64,000 bases of DNA from Bacillus sonorensis NBRC 101234 = KCTC 13918 (GCF_001592005.1 NZ_BCVZ01000002.1:480827-544826), one strand, 5' to 3'; positions 40,801 through 50,198 are shown, counted from the first letter of the stretch. Program-made: numbers and translations. Notes: generated by a model not told the origin, from the letters alone.

Positions 40801-41279
40801 TTTTTCCAAGGCAGGAAAAGCTCCCGTTCCGCTGTATTTCCGATTACATCCGCCCGAAAGGCGAAATTGACTATGTATCGTTTTTTGCGGTTACCGCGGG
40901 CAGACATGTGAGAGACATCGCGAACCGTTTTAAAGCGGAAGGCGACTACTTAAAAAGCCATGCGGTGCAGGCGCTCGCCCTTGAACTGGCCGAAGGGCTC
41001 GCCGAAAGGACGCATCAAATCATCCGCGACCGCTGGGGCTTTCCTGATGCGCCGGACTTCACAATGGAGCAGCGTTTTCAGGCGAAGTACCAGGGACAGC
41101 GCTATTCCTTCGGATATCCGGCCTGTCCGAACCTCGAGGATCAGGAAAAACTGTTCAGGCTCATTCAGCCTGAAGGAATCGGTGTTCACCTGACAGAAGG
41201 GTTTATGATGGAGCCTGAAGCCTCCGTATCTGCGATCGTCGTCTCACACCCTGAGGCCAGATATTTTAATGTGCATTGA
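37863..41279 (+). CDS. metH: Cobalamin-dependent methionine synthase
   Basis: MetH transfers methyl from 5-methyl-THF through cobalamin to homocysteine. The 1138 residues have all five parts: homocysteine domain (about 1-310; Zn Cys in GLNCATG and [10 protein letters not shown]), pterin-binding domain (about 325-590; NVIGSRKFK), B12 cap (about 625-710), B12-binding domain with the axial-ligand motif DVHDIGKN (His near residue 722), and SAM-binding reactivation domain (about 880-1138; [11 protein letters not shown]). It is co-transcribed with yitJ under the SAM riboswitch. B. subtilis 168 uses only B12-independent MetE, so this gene adds a second route that needs B12. Confidence 0.97.
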   Translation: MSIINDQLKKKILVLDGAMGTMIQNANLSPADFGGEIYEGCNEYLSITAPHVIQGIHEAYLAAKADIIETNTFGATRLVLDEYNLGHLAFELNMASVKLAKAAAEKFSTPEWPRFVAGAMGPTTKTLSVTGGTTFDELTANYEEQARALIIGGADLLLLETSQDMLNVKAGFIGIKQAFEKTGKPLPLMISGTIEPMGTTLAGQDIESFYISLEHMRPISVGLNCATGPEFMTDHIRSLSALARTAVSCYPNAGLPDEEGQYHESPQSLAKKIRAFAEEGWLNVVGGCCGTTPAHIEALADEVASLPPRPVPDGPKPHTVSGIDGLIYEEAMRPLFVGERTNVIGSRKFKRLIADQKFEEAAEIARAQVKSGAHVIDICLADPDRDEAEDMEGFLKEAMKKVKAPFVIDSTDKTVIEKALKYSQGKAIINSINLEDGEERFADILPLVKRFGGALVVGTIDEKGMAVTAEKKLAVAVRSYELLTKKYGIPASDIIFDPLVFPVGTGDEQYIGSAKETIEGIRLIKEKLPQCLTVLGVSNVSFGLPPVGREMLNAVFLYHATQAGLDYAIVNTEKLERFASIPKEEVEMAEKLLFHTDDKTLAAFTAFYRGKKKADKQPKTSLSLDERLAGYVIEGTKEGLIPDLEEALKKYDTPLDVINGPLMEGMAEVGRLFNNNELIVAEVLQSAEVMKAAVSFLEQYMEKKDDSGKGKIILATVKGDVHDIGKNLVDIILSNNGYKVVDLGIKVTPQELIEAIRKENPDIIGLSGLLVKSAQQMVVTAQDLDKADISVPIMVGGAALSRKFTNMKISPEYKGPVLYAKDAMEGLSLANQLRADPSQFLEKKEQAAPAAVAEKKPSSAVIEMLEKRARIPKAPVYQPEDLKRHYLKNIDLSYIVPYVNEQMLLGHHLGLKGKVKKLLAEKHPKALELKELIDQLLNEGKEHGWFDPAVVYQFFPAYSEGDALHILDPDHHGTILETFVFPRQEKLPFRCISDYIRPKGEIDYVSFFAVTAGRHVRDIANRFKAEGDYLKSHAVQALALELAEGLAERTHQIIRDRWGFPDAPDFTMEQRFQAKYQGQRYSFGYPACPNLEDQEKLFRLIQPEGIGVHLTEGFMMEPEASVSAIVVSHPEARYFNVH

Positions 41280-41577
41280 CCGCAAAGAGCCTCATATGAT
41301 CGTATAAGAAATCACGGCCCATTTCGGAAAATTTTCAGACGGGGCACGAATGAGCACCGCTTCTTTTTATCGAGCGGTCCCGCCCTGATCTCGAGGGCAT
41401 CCTGCAATATCAGCTGAGGGGAGCTTGAAAGCTTCCGCAGGCAAAAACGATAATCCGCCGTGCGGAGGAGCGTCTCCGTCAAAAAGGCGCCGATGTTTTA
41501 TGGTGTAATTGGTAAATTACTATTATATTAGGCTGGAAAGGATTTACGAGATTCCCCCCATCCATTGCTGTACAACT
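41280..41577. other. Intergenic region after metH, no gene recognised
   Basis: About 300 bases between metH and the siderophore terminator. Short open stretches exist on both strands but none has a ribosome site with a convincing protein. It contains AGCTTGAAAGCT and other small inverted repeats and no clear terminator for metH. It may be remnant DNA at the join between the conserved yit block and the siderophore operon. Confidence 0.5.
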
Positions 41578-41605
41578 ATAAAAAACGTCCCGCCAAAGGC
41601 GGGAC
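41578..41605 (-). terminator. Siderophore operon terminator
   Basis: GTCCCGCC pairs with GGCGGGAC around a 3-base loop (41587-41605) and is followed by GTTTTTTAT on the minus strand, 20 bases after the last gene. Confidence 0.9.
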
Positions 41606-41624
41606 ATGAGAAGCCGGAAAAGCG

Positions 41625-43439
41625 TCAAAGCTTTGCGGCTTCTTTTTTAAATTGGGCAAGCGCATTTGCCACCTTTCCGAATTCGGACGCATGCGGACGG
41701 TCATCTCCGTCCTTGTAGCCATAGTCAACCATCCGGTTCCGGTTGAGGCACAGCTTGGTCAGCTCAGGTTTAAACAAATCAAACAGCTCGAAACGCTCCT
41801 GCAGCTCAGGGAATTGCCGTTGATAGTCCAAAATCGCGTCAGCGAGCGCTTTCCAGAGATGCTTTTCAGAAAGCAGATCATAGTTTTCCAAAATGTTTGC
41901 GACATACCGCAAGTGGCAAATGAATAGTCCGGTAAAGATGAATTGCACGAGTCCTTCCGGCGGCTCGCTTCTGAGAACCGCTTTTAAATCCTCCGTCAAA
42001 TCGTTCAGCTCTGGAAGGGGCTGGTCGCTGATATTGACATCATCAACAAAATCTTTAATCGCCAGCCTGTGTGGTCTATGGTCTTTTAAAACAAGAATCG
42101 TATTTTGGCCGTGCGGGGAAAATACGGTTCCATACCGGTACATAAAGTGGAGCAATGGCGGCAGCACAGTTTTAAAGAGCAGCCTGATCCATTCTTCAGC
42201 CGGCAGCCCCGATTTTTCAATCAGACGTTTGATAAAAGGGACGCCATTTTGATCGACATATGTTAATGAAGCAAGCGTCACCGGATGCTCACCGTCTTCC
42301 AGATACGTATAAATGCTTTCTCTAAAGATGACGCCGAGCATTTCCAAATATTGATATGGCGCTTTTTCAAGAGATTGATAGTATGGATGGTTCACATTGA
42401 TGCTGGCGTTTTCCCCCGGCAGAATCACCCGGCACGTCTCTTTTAAAAATACGTCGTTTTCGGCGATCCCTTTAATATGCTCCGTGATGTTCGGCGCAAT
42501 CACCGTCCGTTCTGAAGGCAGGCCCCGGTAGACAAGCGTGTTTAATATGCTCATCGGCAATTTGATATGATGCTTGTGTTTATTTGTGATGTTCGTAAAG
42601 GTTCTGATCGACTGCTGCGGCAAATATTGATCCTTTCCCTCTCCCAGGGGAATGATGGTTCCTGAGGCGATCTCTTCGGGAAATTGCTGAATGATCGTGT
42701 TGGTCCACTGCCATTCATGGACAGGCATCAAATAGTAATCTTTCTGATTCGCCCCCTGTTTCTCCAGCATTCTGGCAAACTGCTTCAATGTCAGCTCATC
42801 AAGCTCTTGATTGATCAATGCTTCATATTCCAGCCCTTCAACCGAGTGGAATGTTGCCGCTTCTTTATGAACGGCGATCCACAAGAGCCGCTCGGCTCTC
42901 TGTTGTTCAGGGGCAAACCGGAGATAGTCATCATAGCCAAAGCCGATCCTCCCCTTGTTGTAGACGATCCACGGATGGCCCGTCATTTCTCCTTCGATCA
43001 TCGCATAATCAGCTTCTGTCAGCTCATCTGCCGTGAGTGCATCTTTTGCCAGCAAGTGGACGTCGGCAAGCAAGGTGTGATTAAACTCTTTGATTAAATG
43101 ACCCGCTGTTTCCGGGCTCATCGGAATATGCGGCTGAATGTCGAGAAGAAACTCAATCGCGCTCACATGTTTCGTCCATTGCCCGTCTTTTAGCACTTCG
43201 ATTGTCTCCGGCACCGTATCAAAGCTGTCAAACAGGCGCGGCTTCGCCGAAAATCGGTATGCTTTATGCTCCGACGTCTCCAGCTCATAATGGGAAATGC
43301 CGTTTTCCTTCCCAATCAATACCGGCTGGATGATATCCTCATACATATATTCGGAAAGCATTTTCGCCAGCAGCCGCTGATTGGCTTTTCTCCATCTGTC
43401 TTCATGAAGCACCCGGTTCAATTCGTCTTTAAACAACAT
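41625..43439 (-). CDS. rhbF: IucA/IucC-family NIS siderophore synthetase (RhbF-like)
   Basis: The 604-residue NRPS-independent siderophore synthetase has the ATP-binding features GHPWIVYNKGRIGF (near residue 155), PVHEWQW, KLPMSILNT and SPHGQN (near residue 465), and a C-terminal FhuF-like ferric-reductase-type region. It most likely performs the second condensation, joining citrate mono-amide to a second N-hydroxy-N-acetyl-diaminopropane. It is the last gene of the operon, 16 bases after the monooxygenase gene, with AAAGGAGG upstream. Confidence 0.93.
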   Translation of the reverse strand: MLFKDELNRVLHEDRWRKANQRLLAKMLSEYMYEDIIQPVLIGKENGISHYELETSEHKAYRFSAKPRLFDSFDTVPETIEVLKDGQWTKHVSAIEFLLDIQPHIPMSPETAGHLIKEFNHTLLADVHLLAKDALTADELTEADYAMIEGEMTGHPWIVYNKGRIGFGYDDYLRFAPEQQRAERLLWIAVHKEAATFHSVEGLEYEALINQELDELTLKQFARMLEKQGANQKDYYLMPVHEWQWTNTIIQQFPEEIASGTIIPLGEGKDQYLPQQSIRTFTNITNKHKHHIKLPMSILNTLVYRGLPSERTVIAPNITEHIKGIAENDVFLKETCRVILPGENASINVNHPYYQSLEKAPYQYLEMLGVIFRESIYTYLEDGEHPVTLASLTYVDQNGVPFIKRLIEKSGLPAEEWIRLLFKTVLPPLLHFMYRYGTVFSPHGQNTILVLKDHRPHRLAIKDFVDDVNISDQPLPELNDLTEDLKAVLRSEPPEGLVQFIFTGLFICHLRYVANILENYDLLSEKHLWKALADAILDYQRQFPELQERFELFDLFKPELTKLCLNRNRMVDYGYKDGDDRPHASEFGKVANALAQFKKEAAKL

Positions 43440-43455
43440 GAAAAATGCCTCCTTT

Positions 43456-44796
43456 TTAGCCGTTTGGCACGGCTGCTTTTTCTTTCACCGCTCCGAATGT
43501 CTGAAATACGGTTTTATGGCTGACGGTGTATACTTCCCTTCCGGCAAGCTGATTGATAATGACCGAGTTGCGGTAAGCGCCGAGTCCCAAATCAGGCGCT
43601 CCCACTCCGTGTGTATGCAGCTCCCCGTTTTGCACAAAGATGTGGTGGTCCGTTTTCACCGCCGTCTTCAGCCGATAATCGCGCGTGATGACGAAGCGCC
43701 CGCTTTCATCCTTTTCAATCAGGCTGTCAACAGGCGCGAGGAATTCCGGCAGCCTTTCTTTATAGCCCGTCGCCAGTATGACTACATCGGCCAGCCGCTG
43801 GAACCGTTCTTCATTCACACGATGGGAGCAATGAAGAACGCATGATCCGCGGTCCAGCTCGATATGCTCGACTTCTGTCATGGATTGCAGGTCAAAGGCC
43901 GCGTCACGGCCGCCGGCTGTCCGCTCATACAGCAAATGGTATATGTCCGCGATCGTCTTCGCGCTGATTCCTTTATAAAGAAGATCCTGCTGTCTTAGCA
44001 GCTCATCTTTTTTCCATTGCGGAAGCTGGTAGAAAAAATCGATATAATCCGGGGAGAAATATTCAAGACCCAGGTTTGAATATTCCATCGGGAAAAAGCC
44101 TTTAGAACGGGTCAGCCAGCTGACATGCCGAGCCTCGCCTCCGCCCACAAGATCATAAAACACCTCTGCTGCGCTTTGCCCCGAGCCGATTACGGCAACT
44201 CTTTTCCCCTTGAACCCGTCTTGTTTCTTCATTAAATATTCGGAGGAGTGGAATACTTCGCCGCCAAGCGCCTTCCTTAAGGATGCTGGAACGTGCGGTC
44301 CGGTGCCGATGCCGAGCGCGATATGCCTGCTGAAATAGATGGATTCACTTCCGTCTTGTTGATCGGCGACCCGGACTTCATATAAAGCGCCTTCTTCTGT
44401 TTCAACAAGGGATATGCTTTCAACGTTCATGCCGAAACGGCAGGAATCGAGTTGTTCGGCGACCCATTGGCAGTAATGGTTATATTCCTTTCTCGGAATA
44501 TGAAAATCTTCCAGAAAATAAAACGAATACAAACGGTGATGCTGCTGAAGATAATTCAAAAAACTGTATTTGCTCGTTACATCCGCCATCGTTACCAAAT
44601 CGGCCAAAAACGGCACTTGCAGGGTTGTCCCTTCAATCAGCAATCCGGGATGCCAGTTAAAGCTGCTCTTTCGTTCAAAAAACAGCGCATTGATCTCAGG
44701 TACGGGATCAGACAGTGCGGCAAGGCCGAGATTAAAAGGCCCGATCCCGACGCCGATGACATCATATATATCATTTTGTTTGCTCTGTGAGTTCAT
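43456..44796 (-). CDS. rhbE: N6-hydroxylase (lysine/ornithine/diamine monooxygenase; RhbE/IucD-like)
   Basis: The 446-residue flavin N-hydroxylating monooxygenase has FAD motif GIGPFNLGLAAL at residues about 17-28, NADPH motif VIGSGQSAAEVF near residue 205, and the C-terminal ATGYKERLP typical of IucD/SidA enzymes. In this operon the expected substrate is 1,3-diaminopropane, not lysine. It starts 26 bases inside the acetyltransferase gene; AAAGGAG lies before the ATG. Confidence 0.93.
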   Translation of the reverse strand: MNSQSKQNDIYDVIGVGIGPFNLGLAALSDPVPEINALFFERKSSFNWHPGLLIEGTTLQVPFLADLVTMADVTSKYSFLNYLQQHHRLYSFYFLEDFHIPRKEYNHYCQWVAEQLDSCRFGMNVESISLVETEEGALYEVRVADQQDGSESIYFSRHIALGIGTGPHVPASLRKALGGEVFHSSEYLMKKQDGFKGKRVAVIGSGQSAAEVFYDLVGGGEARHVSWLTRSKGFFPMEYSNLGLEYFSPDYIDFFYQLPQWKKDELLRQQDLLYKGISAKTIADIYHLLYERTAGGRDAAFDLQSMTEVEHIELDRGSCVLHCSHRVNEERFQRLADVVILATGYKERLPEFLAPVDSLIEKDESGRFVITRDYRLKTAVKTDHHIFVQNGELHTHGVGAPDLGLGAYRNSVIINQLAGREVYTVSHKTVFQTFGAVKEKAAVPNG

Positions 44797-45325
44797 GTCT
44801 TTTCTCCTTTTCTAAGAAACGTTTTCGTTCACAAAACATCAATAAGCCGGTTTTATCAGGAAGATTGACGGGTTTGACGGGACGGAAGCCGCACTTTTCA
44901 AAGACGTGAATCATTTTTTGATTGCGGATATCCGGTTCTGCGATCACTTTTTCTGTCTCCGGCGTCTCAAATTGCAGCCTCACCATCGCTTGCAATAGCG
45001 GCAGGGCCAACCCTTTCCCCAAAAACGATTTTTCCCCGATCAACAGATGCACACCCTGATCGTACGGAGCATTGTCATAATGGTGCTCAATGATGTCTCC
45101 TTTGACCCAGTACGATTCCCAATAGCTCATCGGGACGCCGTCGATACAGCCGATGTACAGCGTCTGATGAGGGTCTGTGATCGCTTGATGGAAATGCTTC
45201 TCAAATTGTGAAAACGGCATATTTAAATGCCAGAACGGAATAACGTGCTCTTCCTGCATCCAGCGGTACACCAGGGATACGTCTCTCTCATAGTCGGCCT
45301 TTCGAAACGTGATTCGTCTATTCAT
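44771..45325 (-). CDS. rhbD: GNAT N-acetyltransferase of hydroxylamines (RhbD/IucB-like)
   Basis: The 184-residue GNAT domain resembles siderophore acetyltransferases (IucB/RhbD), with WMQEEHVIPFWHLNMP near the N-terminus and the acetyl-CoA loop around LLIGEKSFLGKGLALPLLQ. It would acetylate the N-hydroxy amine to make the hydroxamate. It overlaps the upstream synthetase gene by 8 bases and the downstream monooxygenase gene by 26. Confidence 0.9.
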   Translation of the reverse strand: MNRRITFRKADYERDVSLVYRWMQEEHVIPFWHLNMPFSQFEKHFHQAITDPHQTLYIGCIDGVPMSYWESYWVKGDIIEHHYDNAPYDQGVHLLIGEKSFLGKGLALPLLQAMVRLQFETPETEKVIAEPDIRNQKMIHVFEKCGFRPVKPVNLPDKTGLLMFCERKRFLEKEKRHELTEQTK

Positions 45326-47087
45326 GGACGGCGGCCGCCTCCCTCAGAAGCGGATTTTCCACAGATGTATAGCGGGATTGTGTTTCAAGCGAGCCTGTCA
45401 GTTCATCCATGTCATAAAACCGCGTTAAAAGATTAGCCTTGCACGGAAGCGCCGGAAAGCGAAGCAGGCTGTCTGTCAATTCGGTGATGCCGTACTGTTT
45501 CTCCGCTTCCAGGAGCCGCTCCCTGATCATGCCGAGCAGCGCTTCTTCACTGATCAGCCCTGCGCAGCCGAAGCCGTTCACAAGTCCGAATAAATGGTTA
45601 AAGAAGAAATAGTAGCGCAGCCTTTCAACCGCCACCCCGTCGGAGCAGACCGTTTCGCTTTTTGCGCTCAATCCCCCGACAAGCCCTGAAAGGGTATGCA
45701 CCTTTGACTCACTGTAGTAATAGCCTTGGTTATCCCTGTAGTAAAACGTCTCCGGATAGCCGTTTTTCAGTTGGACGACGGCGTTTTGCTGATGGGCTTC
45801 AACGGCCAGTCCATAGGTTTCAAACAGCCATAAGACAGGCTCAAGCGAGATAGCCAAATACCGGTCAAACCAATCCGCGCTTACCTCTTCTGTCGTCCGC
45901 CCTTCTTGCAGCGCCAGGTGTTTAATGATTACTGCAAGCCTTGATTCTTTTCCATACGCGTGGTCTTGGCATAAGCCCGCGACAAGGGACGCGGAACGAT
46001 GGTCTTCATAAAACGGATTCTCCCTGATCACGACTTCAAATCCAGACTCTCCGCTTTCTCCTTTGATTGTCATGTAGGCCGGATCTTTGATCACACGGAA
46101 GCCGGGAAATTGCGCCTTCAGATGTTCGCCAAGCTCCGTATCCAGAAGCCGGGCAATCTCAACACCGCGGTCAAGCTCTTTTTGCTTGTTGACGCGGAGC
46201 GAATTCGTAATCTTGATCGGCACAGAGAATTTGTACATAAATCTCGACTGTTTGCTGTATACAGTGCGGACGGAGGATGTCGCCGTAAATGTCCGGCCTT
46301 TCGCCCCCAAATATGTAAGCAGCCCTTCTTCGATCAGCTTCTTGACGAACGGCTCATCCAACAGGGCTTTCGCCTGAAGCGGATGTGCGGGAAGAAGCAC
46401 AAAATCGGGATTCCCCGCCTCATTTTCAAGCCAATCCCTGTCAACGAAAGGATCGTTTCTCAGTTCCTCTTCAATCAAGCGGGGCGCTGTCATGCCGATT
46501 GATGAATCATGAAGCACAAGCGAGGCATGGGCTTTAAAATAGTGAAGCTGAAATTCCCCCTTCAATTCCGGAGAAAAGATTTTTTCTTCCTCATGCTTCA
46601 TTCCCTGTCTGCTTTTTGGAGTCGGATGCATGAGATGGCCCAAAAGAAGCGACTGCTCGGCTTCGATAAAGGTAAAATCGGCTGTGTTCAGCTCTTTCTG
46701 GTCATCCGCCCGTTCTTCCACATAGCGGCGGATATTGCGGCAGCTTAAAATCACCCTGAGCATGAATTCATCCTCTGCTCCCCGGTTGTTTTGCTGAAGA
46801 AGCAATTCTTTTGAAGCGAGGGAGACGAGTGTAACGTAGTCGAGCGGAAGCTGTTTTCCATCCTGTTTTATTTTGTAATACAGCGGAAAGGAGAAAAGAT
46901 GCCTCCCCGTTTTCGACCAGTATTTCACCGGAACGATCAGCTCGATTTGCTGGCGTTCAAGCGGTACAATCAGCGTTCTTCCGGTTCCTGTCCGGGTCTC
47001 CTCCGTGTTGATTCCGGTTTCCCGCAAATAGCAATTTAAAAAACTTTGCATCGTTGCTTGCTCTGCTATTTCTTTATAAGAACTCAT
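45318..47087 (-). CDS. rhbC: IucA/IucC-family NIS siderophore synthetase (RhbC-like)
   Basis: The 589-residue second NIS synthetase has the classic motif GHLMHPTPKSRQGM (near residue 150), LPAHPLQAK, TATSSVRTVY, KITNSLRVN and VEAHQQNAV (near residue 420). It likely activates a carboxylate of citrate and couples the first hydroxamate. It shares ATGA with the end of the decarboxylase gene. It is only distantly similar to the other synthetase in the same operon, as expected for type A versus type C members. Confidence 0.93.
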   Translation of the reverse strand: MSSYKEIAEQATMQSFLNCYLRETGINTEETRTGTGRTLIVPLERQQIELIVPVKYWSKTGRHLFSFPLYYKIKQDGKQLPLDYVTLVSLASKELLLQQNNRGAEDEFMLRVILSCRNIRRYVEERADDQKELNTADFTFIEAEQSLLLGHLMHPTPKSRQGMKHEEEKIFSPELKGEFQLHYFKAHASLVLHDSSIGMTAPRLIEEELRNDPFVDRDWLENEAGNPDFVLLPAHPLQAKALLDEPFVKKLIEEGLLTYLGAKGRTFTATSSVRTVYSKQSRFMYKFSVPIKITNSLRVNKQKELDRGVEIARLLDTELGEHLKAQFPGFRVIKDPAYMTIKGESGESGFEVVIRENPFYEDHRSASLVAGLCQDHAYGKESRLAVIIKHLALQEGRTTEEVSADWFDRYLAISLEPVLWLFETYGLAVEAHQQNAVVQLKNGYPETFYYRDNQGYYYSESKVHTLSGLVGGLSAKSETVCSDGVAVERLRYYFFFNHLFGLVNGFGCAGLISEEALLGMIRERLLEAEKQYGITELTDSLLRFPALPCKANLLTRFYDMDELTGSLETQSRYTSVENPLLREAAAVHE

Positions 47088-48595
47088 CTGATTACCCTCC
47101 TGCTATTCAAATAAAAGCTTGCAAGCTTTTGAATCTCGCAAAGAACCTCTTCAATGTCGGAAAGGGCCGTTCTCGGGTTGAGAAGCGTAAATTTCAAATA
47201 CGTTTTTCCGCCTGCGGACGTTTTTGCAATGACGGCCCGTCCTGTTTGAAACAGCTCCCGATGAATGTATCTGTTCAACTCGTCATTTTCCCTGTCATCG
47301 TCTCCGGCAAGCCGGCGAAAGACGATGGCATTCAGCTCCGGACAAGGATTCAGCAATTCGAATTGGGCGTCTGCCGCGATCTTTCGCGCCGCCGCTTCGG
47401 CCAGAGCAAACGTGCCGTCGATCAGCTCGGCAAATGCGTCTTCTCCAAGCACGCGCATTGAGATAAACAGCTTTAAAGCGTCAAAGCGCCTTGTGGTTTG
47501 GAGAGATTTATTGACAAGATGAATGATGCCGTCCGCTTCATCTTCTTCAGGATTCAAATAATCGGCATGATGGTCAATAAAACGGAAATTCCGCCCGTCT
47601 TTTATGAGAAACGCCCCGCAGCTGACCGGCTGGTAAAACTGTTTGTGAAAGTCAACGCTGATGGAATCGGCCCGTTCGATCCCGGCCAATCGATCACGTC
47701 GTGTTTTACTCATGATCAAAGCACCGCCGTATGCCGCGTCCACATGGAGCCACATAGCGCCGGCATCTGCGGCATCAGCCAATTCCTGCAACGGGTCAAT
47801 GCTTCCAAAATCGGTCGTTCCGCATGTTGCCACAAGCGCAAACGGATAAAGCCCGGATTCGTCCAGCATCTCTGTTTTCTTCTTTAAATCGCGCAGACAC
47901 ATGCGCTTGTTCCCATCCGTTTCGACGAGCACGACGGCGCGCTCTCCCAAACCAAGCTGTGAGGCTGATTTTTTGACGGTAAAGTGGGCATCTTTTGAAC
48001 AAAGAATCCTGAGGCGGCCCGCTTCAGGAGGCAGCCCGTCTTTTTGCACATCCCAGTTCCATTTCTTTTCGCAAAAAGCGTCGCGCGCAAGCAGAAGCCC
48101 CATATGATTTGATTGCGTCCCGCCGCTCGTAAATGTTCCGTCCGCTTCCTTGCCGTAGCGGAATTTCCGGCAGAGCCACTGCACCATTTCCTCTTCAATT
48201 AAAGATGCCGCTCCGCTTTGATCAAAGGAATCCATCGACAGGTTCAGCACACTGATCAGCATTTCGGCCACAAGAGCCGGGATCAGAGGCGGACAGTGAA
48301 GATGGGCGATGCATGTCGGGTGCTCGACATGGATGCGGTGCGGCAAGAATCCGTTTTTCAGCTCGTCGAGAACATGCTCAAGCGGCTCGCCCGTTTTCTG
48401 AAATGAACATAATTCTTTGATATTATGATGTAAATCACGCGGCATGTTTCCGCTGTACGGCTTCGTCTTCCCCTTCCATTCGTCTTCCAAAGCGGCAGCA
48501 GCGGCTTGCACCGCTTCCCGATAGGCTTCGATTCCCTGTTCGCCGCCATTCATGAACAGGGAATCAACATGTTTCAGCTTACTTGACAGCTTCAT
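47084..48595 (-). CDS. rhbB: L-2,4-diaminobutyrate decarboxylase (RhbB-like)
   Basis: The 503-residue group II PLP decarboxylase has TFTSGGTQSNHMGLLLARD, VATCGTTDFGSIDP, HVDAAYGGA, and the PLP lysine in SVDFHKQFYQP (near residue 310). It converts 2,4-diaminobutyrate to 1,3-diaminopropane. I use the ATG at 48595, which has AAAGAGG 6 bases before it and overlaps the previous gene by 17 bases; an in-frame TTG at 48622 is less likely. Confidence 0.93.
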   Translation of the reverse strand: MKLSSKLKHVDSLFMNGGEQGIEAYREAVQAAAAALEDEWKGKTKPYSGNMPRDLHHNIKELCSFQKTGEPLEHVLDELKNGFLPHRIHVEHPTCIAHLHCPPLIPALVAEMLISVLNLSMDSFDQSGAASLIEEEMVQWLCRKFRYGKEADGTFTSGGTQSNHMGLLLARDAFCEKKWNWDVQKDGLPPEAGRLRILCSKDAHFTVKKSASQLGLGERAVVLVETDGNKRMCLRDLKKKTEMLDESGLYPFALVATCGTTDFGSIDPLQELADAADAGAMWLHVDAAYGGALIMSKTRRDRLAGIERADSISVDFHKQFYQPVSCGAFLIKDGRNFRFIDHHADYLNPEEDEADGIIHLVNKSLQTTRRFDALKLFISMRVLGEDAFAELIDGTFALAEAAARKIAADAQFELLNPCPELNAIVFRRLAGDDDRENDELNRYIHRELFQTGRAVIAKTSAGGKTYLKFTLLNPRTALSDIEEVLCEIQKLASFYLNSRRVIR

Positions 48596-49925
48596 AGACA
48601 GCCTCTTTGAAAATCGCTGCAATATCGTCGATTTGCTCTTCCGTCACGATTAAAGGCGGCAAAAAGCGGATGACGCTTCCATGGCGGCCGCCGGTTTCGA
48701 CGATCAAGCCTTTTTCGAAGCATTTTCTTTGTATGTGAGCCGCAAGCTCCGGATCAGCAGGGAAGCTGCCGTTTTTGCTTTGTTTTTGGAAAGGAGAAAC
48801 GATTTCAGCACCGATCATTAAGCCGCGGCCTCTGACATCGCCGATCTCCGGAACATCGCGCTGCACGTCCTTTAAATGCTGCATGAGCTTGGCCCCGGCT
48901 TTTTCTACATGTAATAAAACGTCATGTTCTTTCACATATTTTAATGTTGCCGTTCCGGCCGCCATTGCCATCTGATTTCCCCTGAATGTGCCGATGTGCG
49001 CTCCCGGGCCCCATTGGTCAAGATCCCGGTCATAGATCACGACAGACAGCGGCAGACTTCCGCCGATCGCTTTTGACAGTACAATGACATCCGGTATAAT
49101 GCCGGCATGTTCAAAGGCAAACATTTTTCCCGTTCTGCCGATTCCGGTCTGCACTTCATCGACAATCAGCGGAATGCCCCGTTCTTTCGTGATTCTCCTC
49201 ATTTCTTTGATCCATTCCACAGGCGCCGGCACAGATCCCCCTTCACCTTGGACGGCTTCGAAGATCATTCCTGCCGGCTGTAAAATTCCGCTTTCAGGAT
49301 CATCGAGCATATGTTCAATATACGCGCTCGACAAGCGGTGGGTCTCCTCTCCTCCCGCGCCGAACGGACAGCGGTATTCATAAGGGTAAGGAAGAAAATG
49401 GACATCAGGCATCAATCCGTGGACATGTTCTTTCGGAGACAAATTGCCGCTCAGCGCCATCGTTCCGTGGGTTGCTCCGTGATATCCGCCGTGAAACGAG
49501 AGAATGCTCCTCTTACCGGTCGCCGTTTTGACAAGCTTGATAGCGGCTTCGATCGCATCTCCTCCCGTTGGACCGCAAAACTGAATTTTCGCCCGCTTGG
49601 CAAACGATTCGGGAAGGCTGGCAAACACCTCGCTGATAAATTCCTCTTTTATTTCAGATGTAATATCAAGCGTATGCAGCGGACGCTTTTCATCAATCAT
49701 TTTCTGTATGGCCTCAATGACAACTGGATGATTATGACCGAGCGCCAGCGTACCCGCACCTGCCAGACAGTCATAATATTGCTTTCCATCCGCATCCTTC
49801 ACGAAAATGCCTTCCGCCGTTTGCATGGCAAGCGGAAATCTTCTCGGATATGAACGCGCATTCGATTCTCTTTTATTTTGCTGCTCCAAAAACAGTTGAT
49901 TTTTAGAACTCGTTTGTACAGACAT
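48579..49925 (-). CDS. rhbA: Diaminobutyrate-2-oxoglutarate aminotransferase (RhbA-like)
   Basis: The 448-residue class III aminotransferase has [42 protein letters not shown] and the PLP lysine in VLSKAIGGSLPL (near residue 285). It makes L-2,4-diaminobutyrate from aspartate semialdehyde and glutamate, the entry step to 1,3-diaminopropane. It is the first gene of the operon. The ATG at 49925 is 10 bases after GGAGG; an in-frame GTG at 49934 lies too close to that site. Confidence 0.94.
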   Translation of the reverse strand: MSVQTSSKNQLFLEQQNKRESNARSYPRRFPLAMQTAEGIFVKDADGKQYYDCLAGAGTLALGHNHPVVIEAIQKMIDEKRPLHTLDITSEIKEEFISEVFASLPESFAKRAKIQFCGPTGGDAIEAAIKLVKTATGKRSILSFHGGYHGATHGTMALSGNLSPKEHVHGLMPDVHFLPYPYEYRCPFGAGGEETHRLSSAYIEHMLDDPESGILQPAGMIFEAVQGEGGSVPAPVEWIKEMRRITKERGIPLIVDEVQTGIGRTGKMFAFEHAGIIPDVIVLSKAIGGSLPLSVVIYDRDLDQWGPGAHIGTFRGNQMAMAAGTATLKYVKEHDVLLHVEKAGAKLMQHLKDVQRDVPEIGDVRGRGLMIGAEIVSPFQKQSKNGSFPADPELAAHIQRKCFEKGLIVETGGRHGSVIRFLPPLIVTEEQIDDIAAIFKEAVYEAVK

Positions 49926-49943
49926 AGAAAGCACTCCTCCAAT

Positions 49944-49958
49944 TGATAAAGATTATCA
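49944..49958 (-). promoter_or_regulatory. Fur box of the siderophore operon
   Basis: TGATAAAGATTATCA is a 15-base palindrome (7-1-7) almost identical to the Bacillus Fur consensus TGATAATnATTATCA. It lies between the promoter and the ribosome site of rhbA, so iron-loaded Fur should repress the operon. Confidence 0.9.
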
Positions 49959-49977
49959 TTTTCATTGACAAAAAAAG

Positions 49978-50005
49978 TGTATATTTTGTGTCAGAGATAT
50001 GTCAA
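49978..50005 (-). promoter_or_regulatory. Siderophore operon promoter
   Basis: On the minus strand a perfect -35 TTGACA (50000-50005), 16-base spacer and -10 TATACA (49978-49983) lie just upstream of the Fur box. Confidence 0.75.
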
Positions 50006-50178
50006 TAATATTCGGAAAAAAGGGACGTTTATCATATTGAGGCGCCTCTGCCCTCTTCTGCACATCACACATATCCCTAATATGAATCCAAAGTCGCAAG
50101 ATAAAGGAATTTATTGGTTTTCTATCATGATTTATCAGGTTTAAAAAAGAAAAAAATATGGGGCAAACAGGAGGTTGG

Positions 50179-50198
50179 GGCCGGCTTGTATGCCGGCC
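50179..50198 (-). terminator. Hairpin after the MocR gene
   Basis: GGCCGGC pairs with GCCGGCC 14 bases past the regulator stop. No T-run follows, so it is a weak terminator or a processing end. Confidence 0.45.

Noticed and set aside
41280..41577. Possible small ORFs after metH
   Set aside because: Frames on both strands are short, lack ribosome sites and resemble no known protein.
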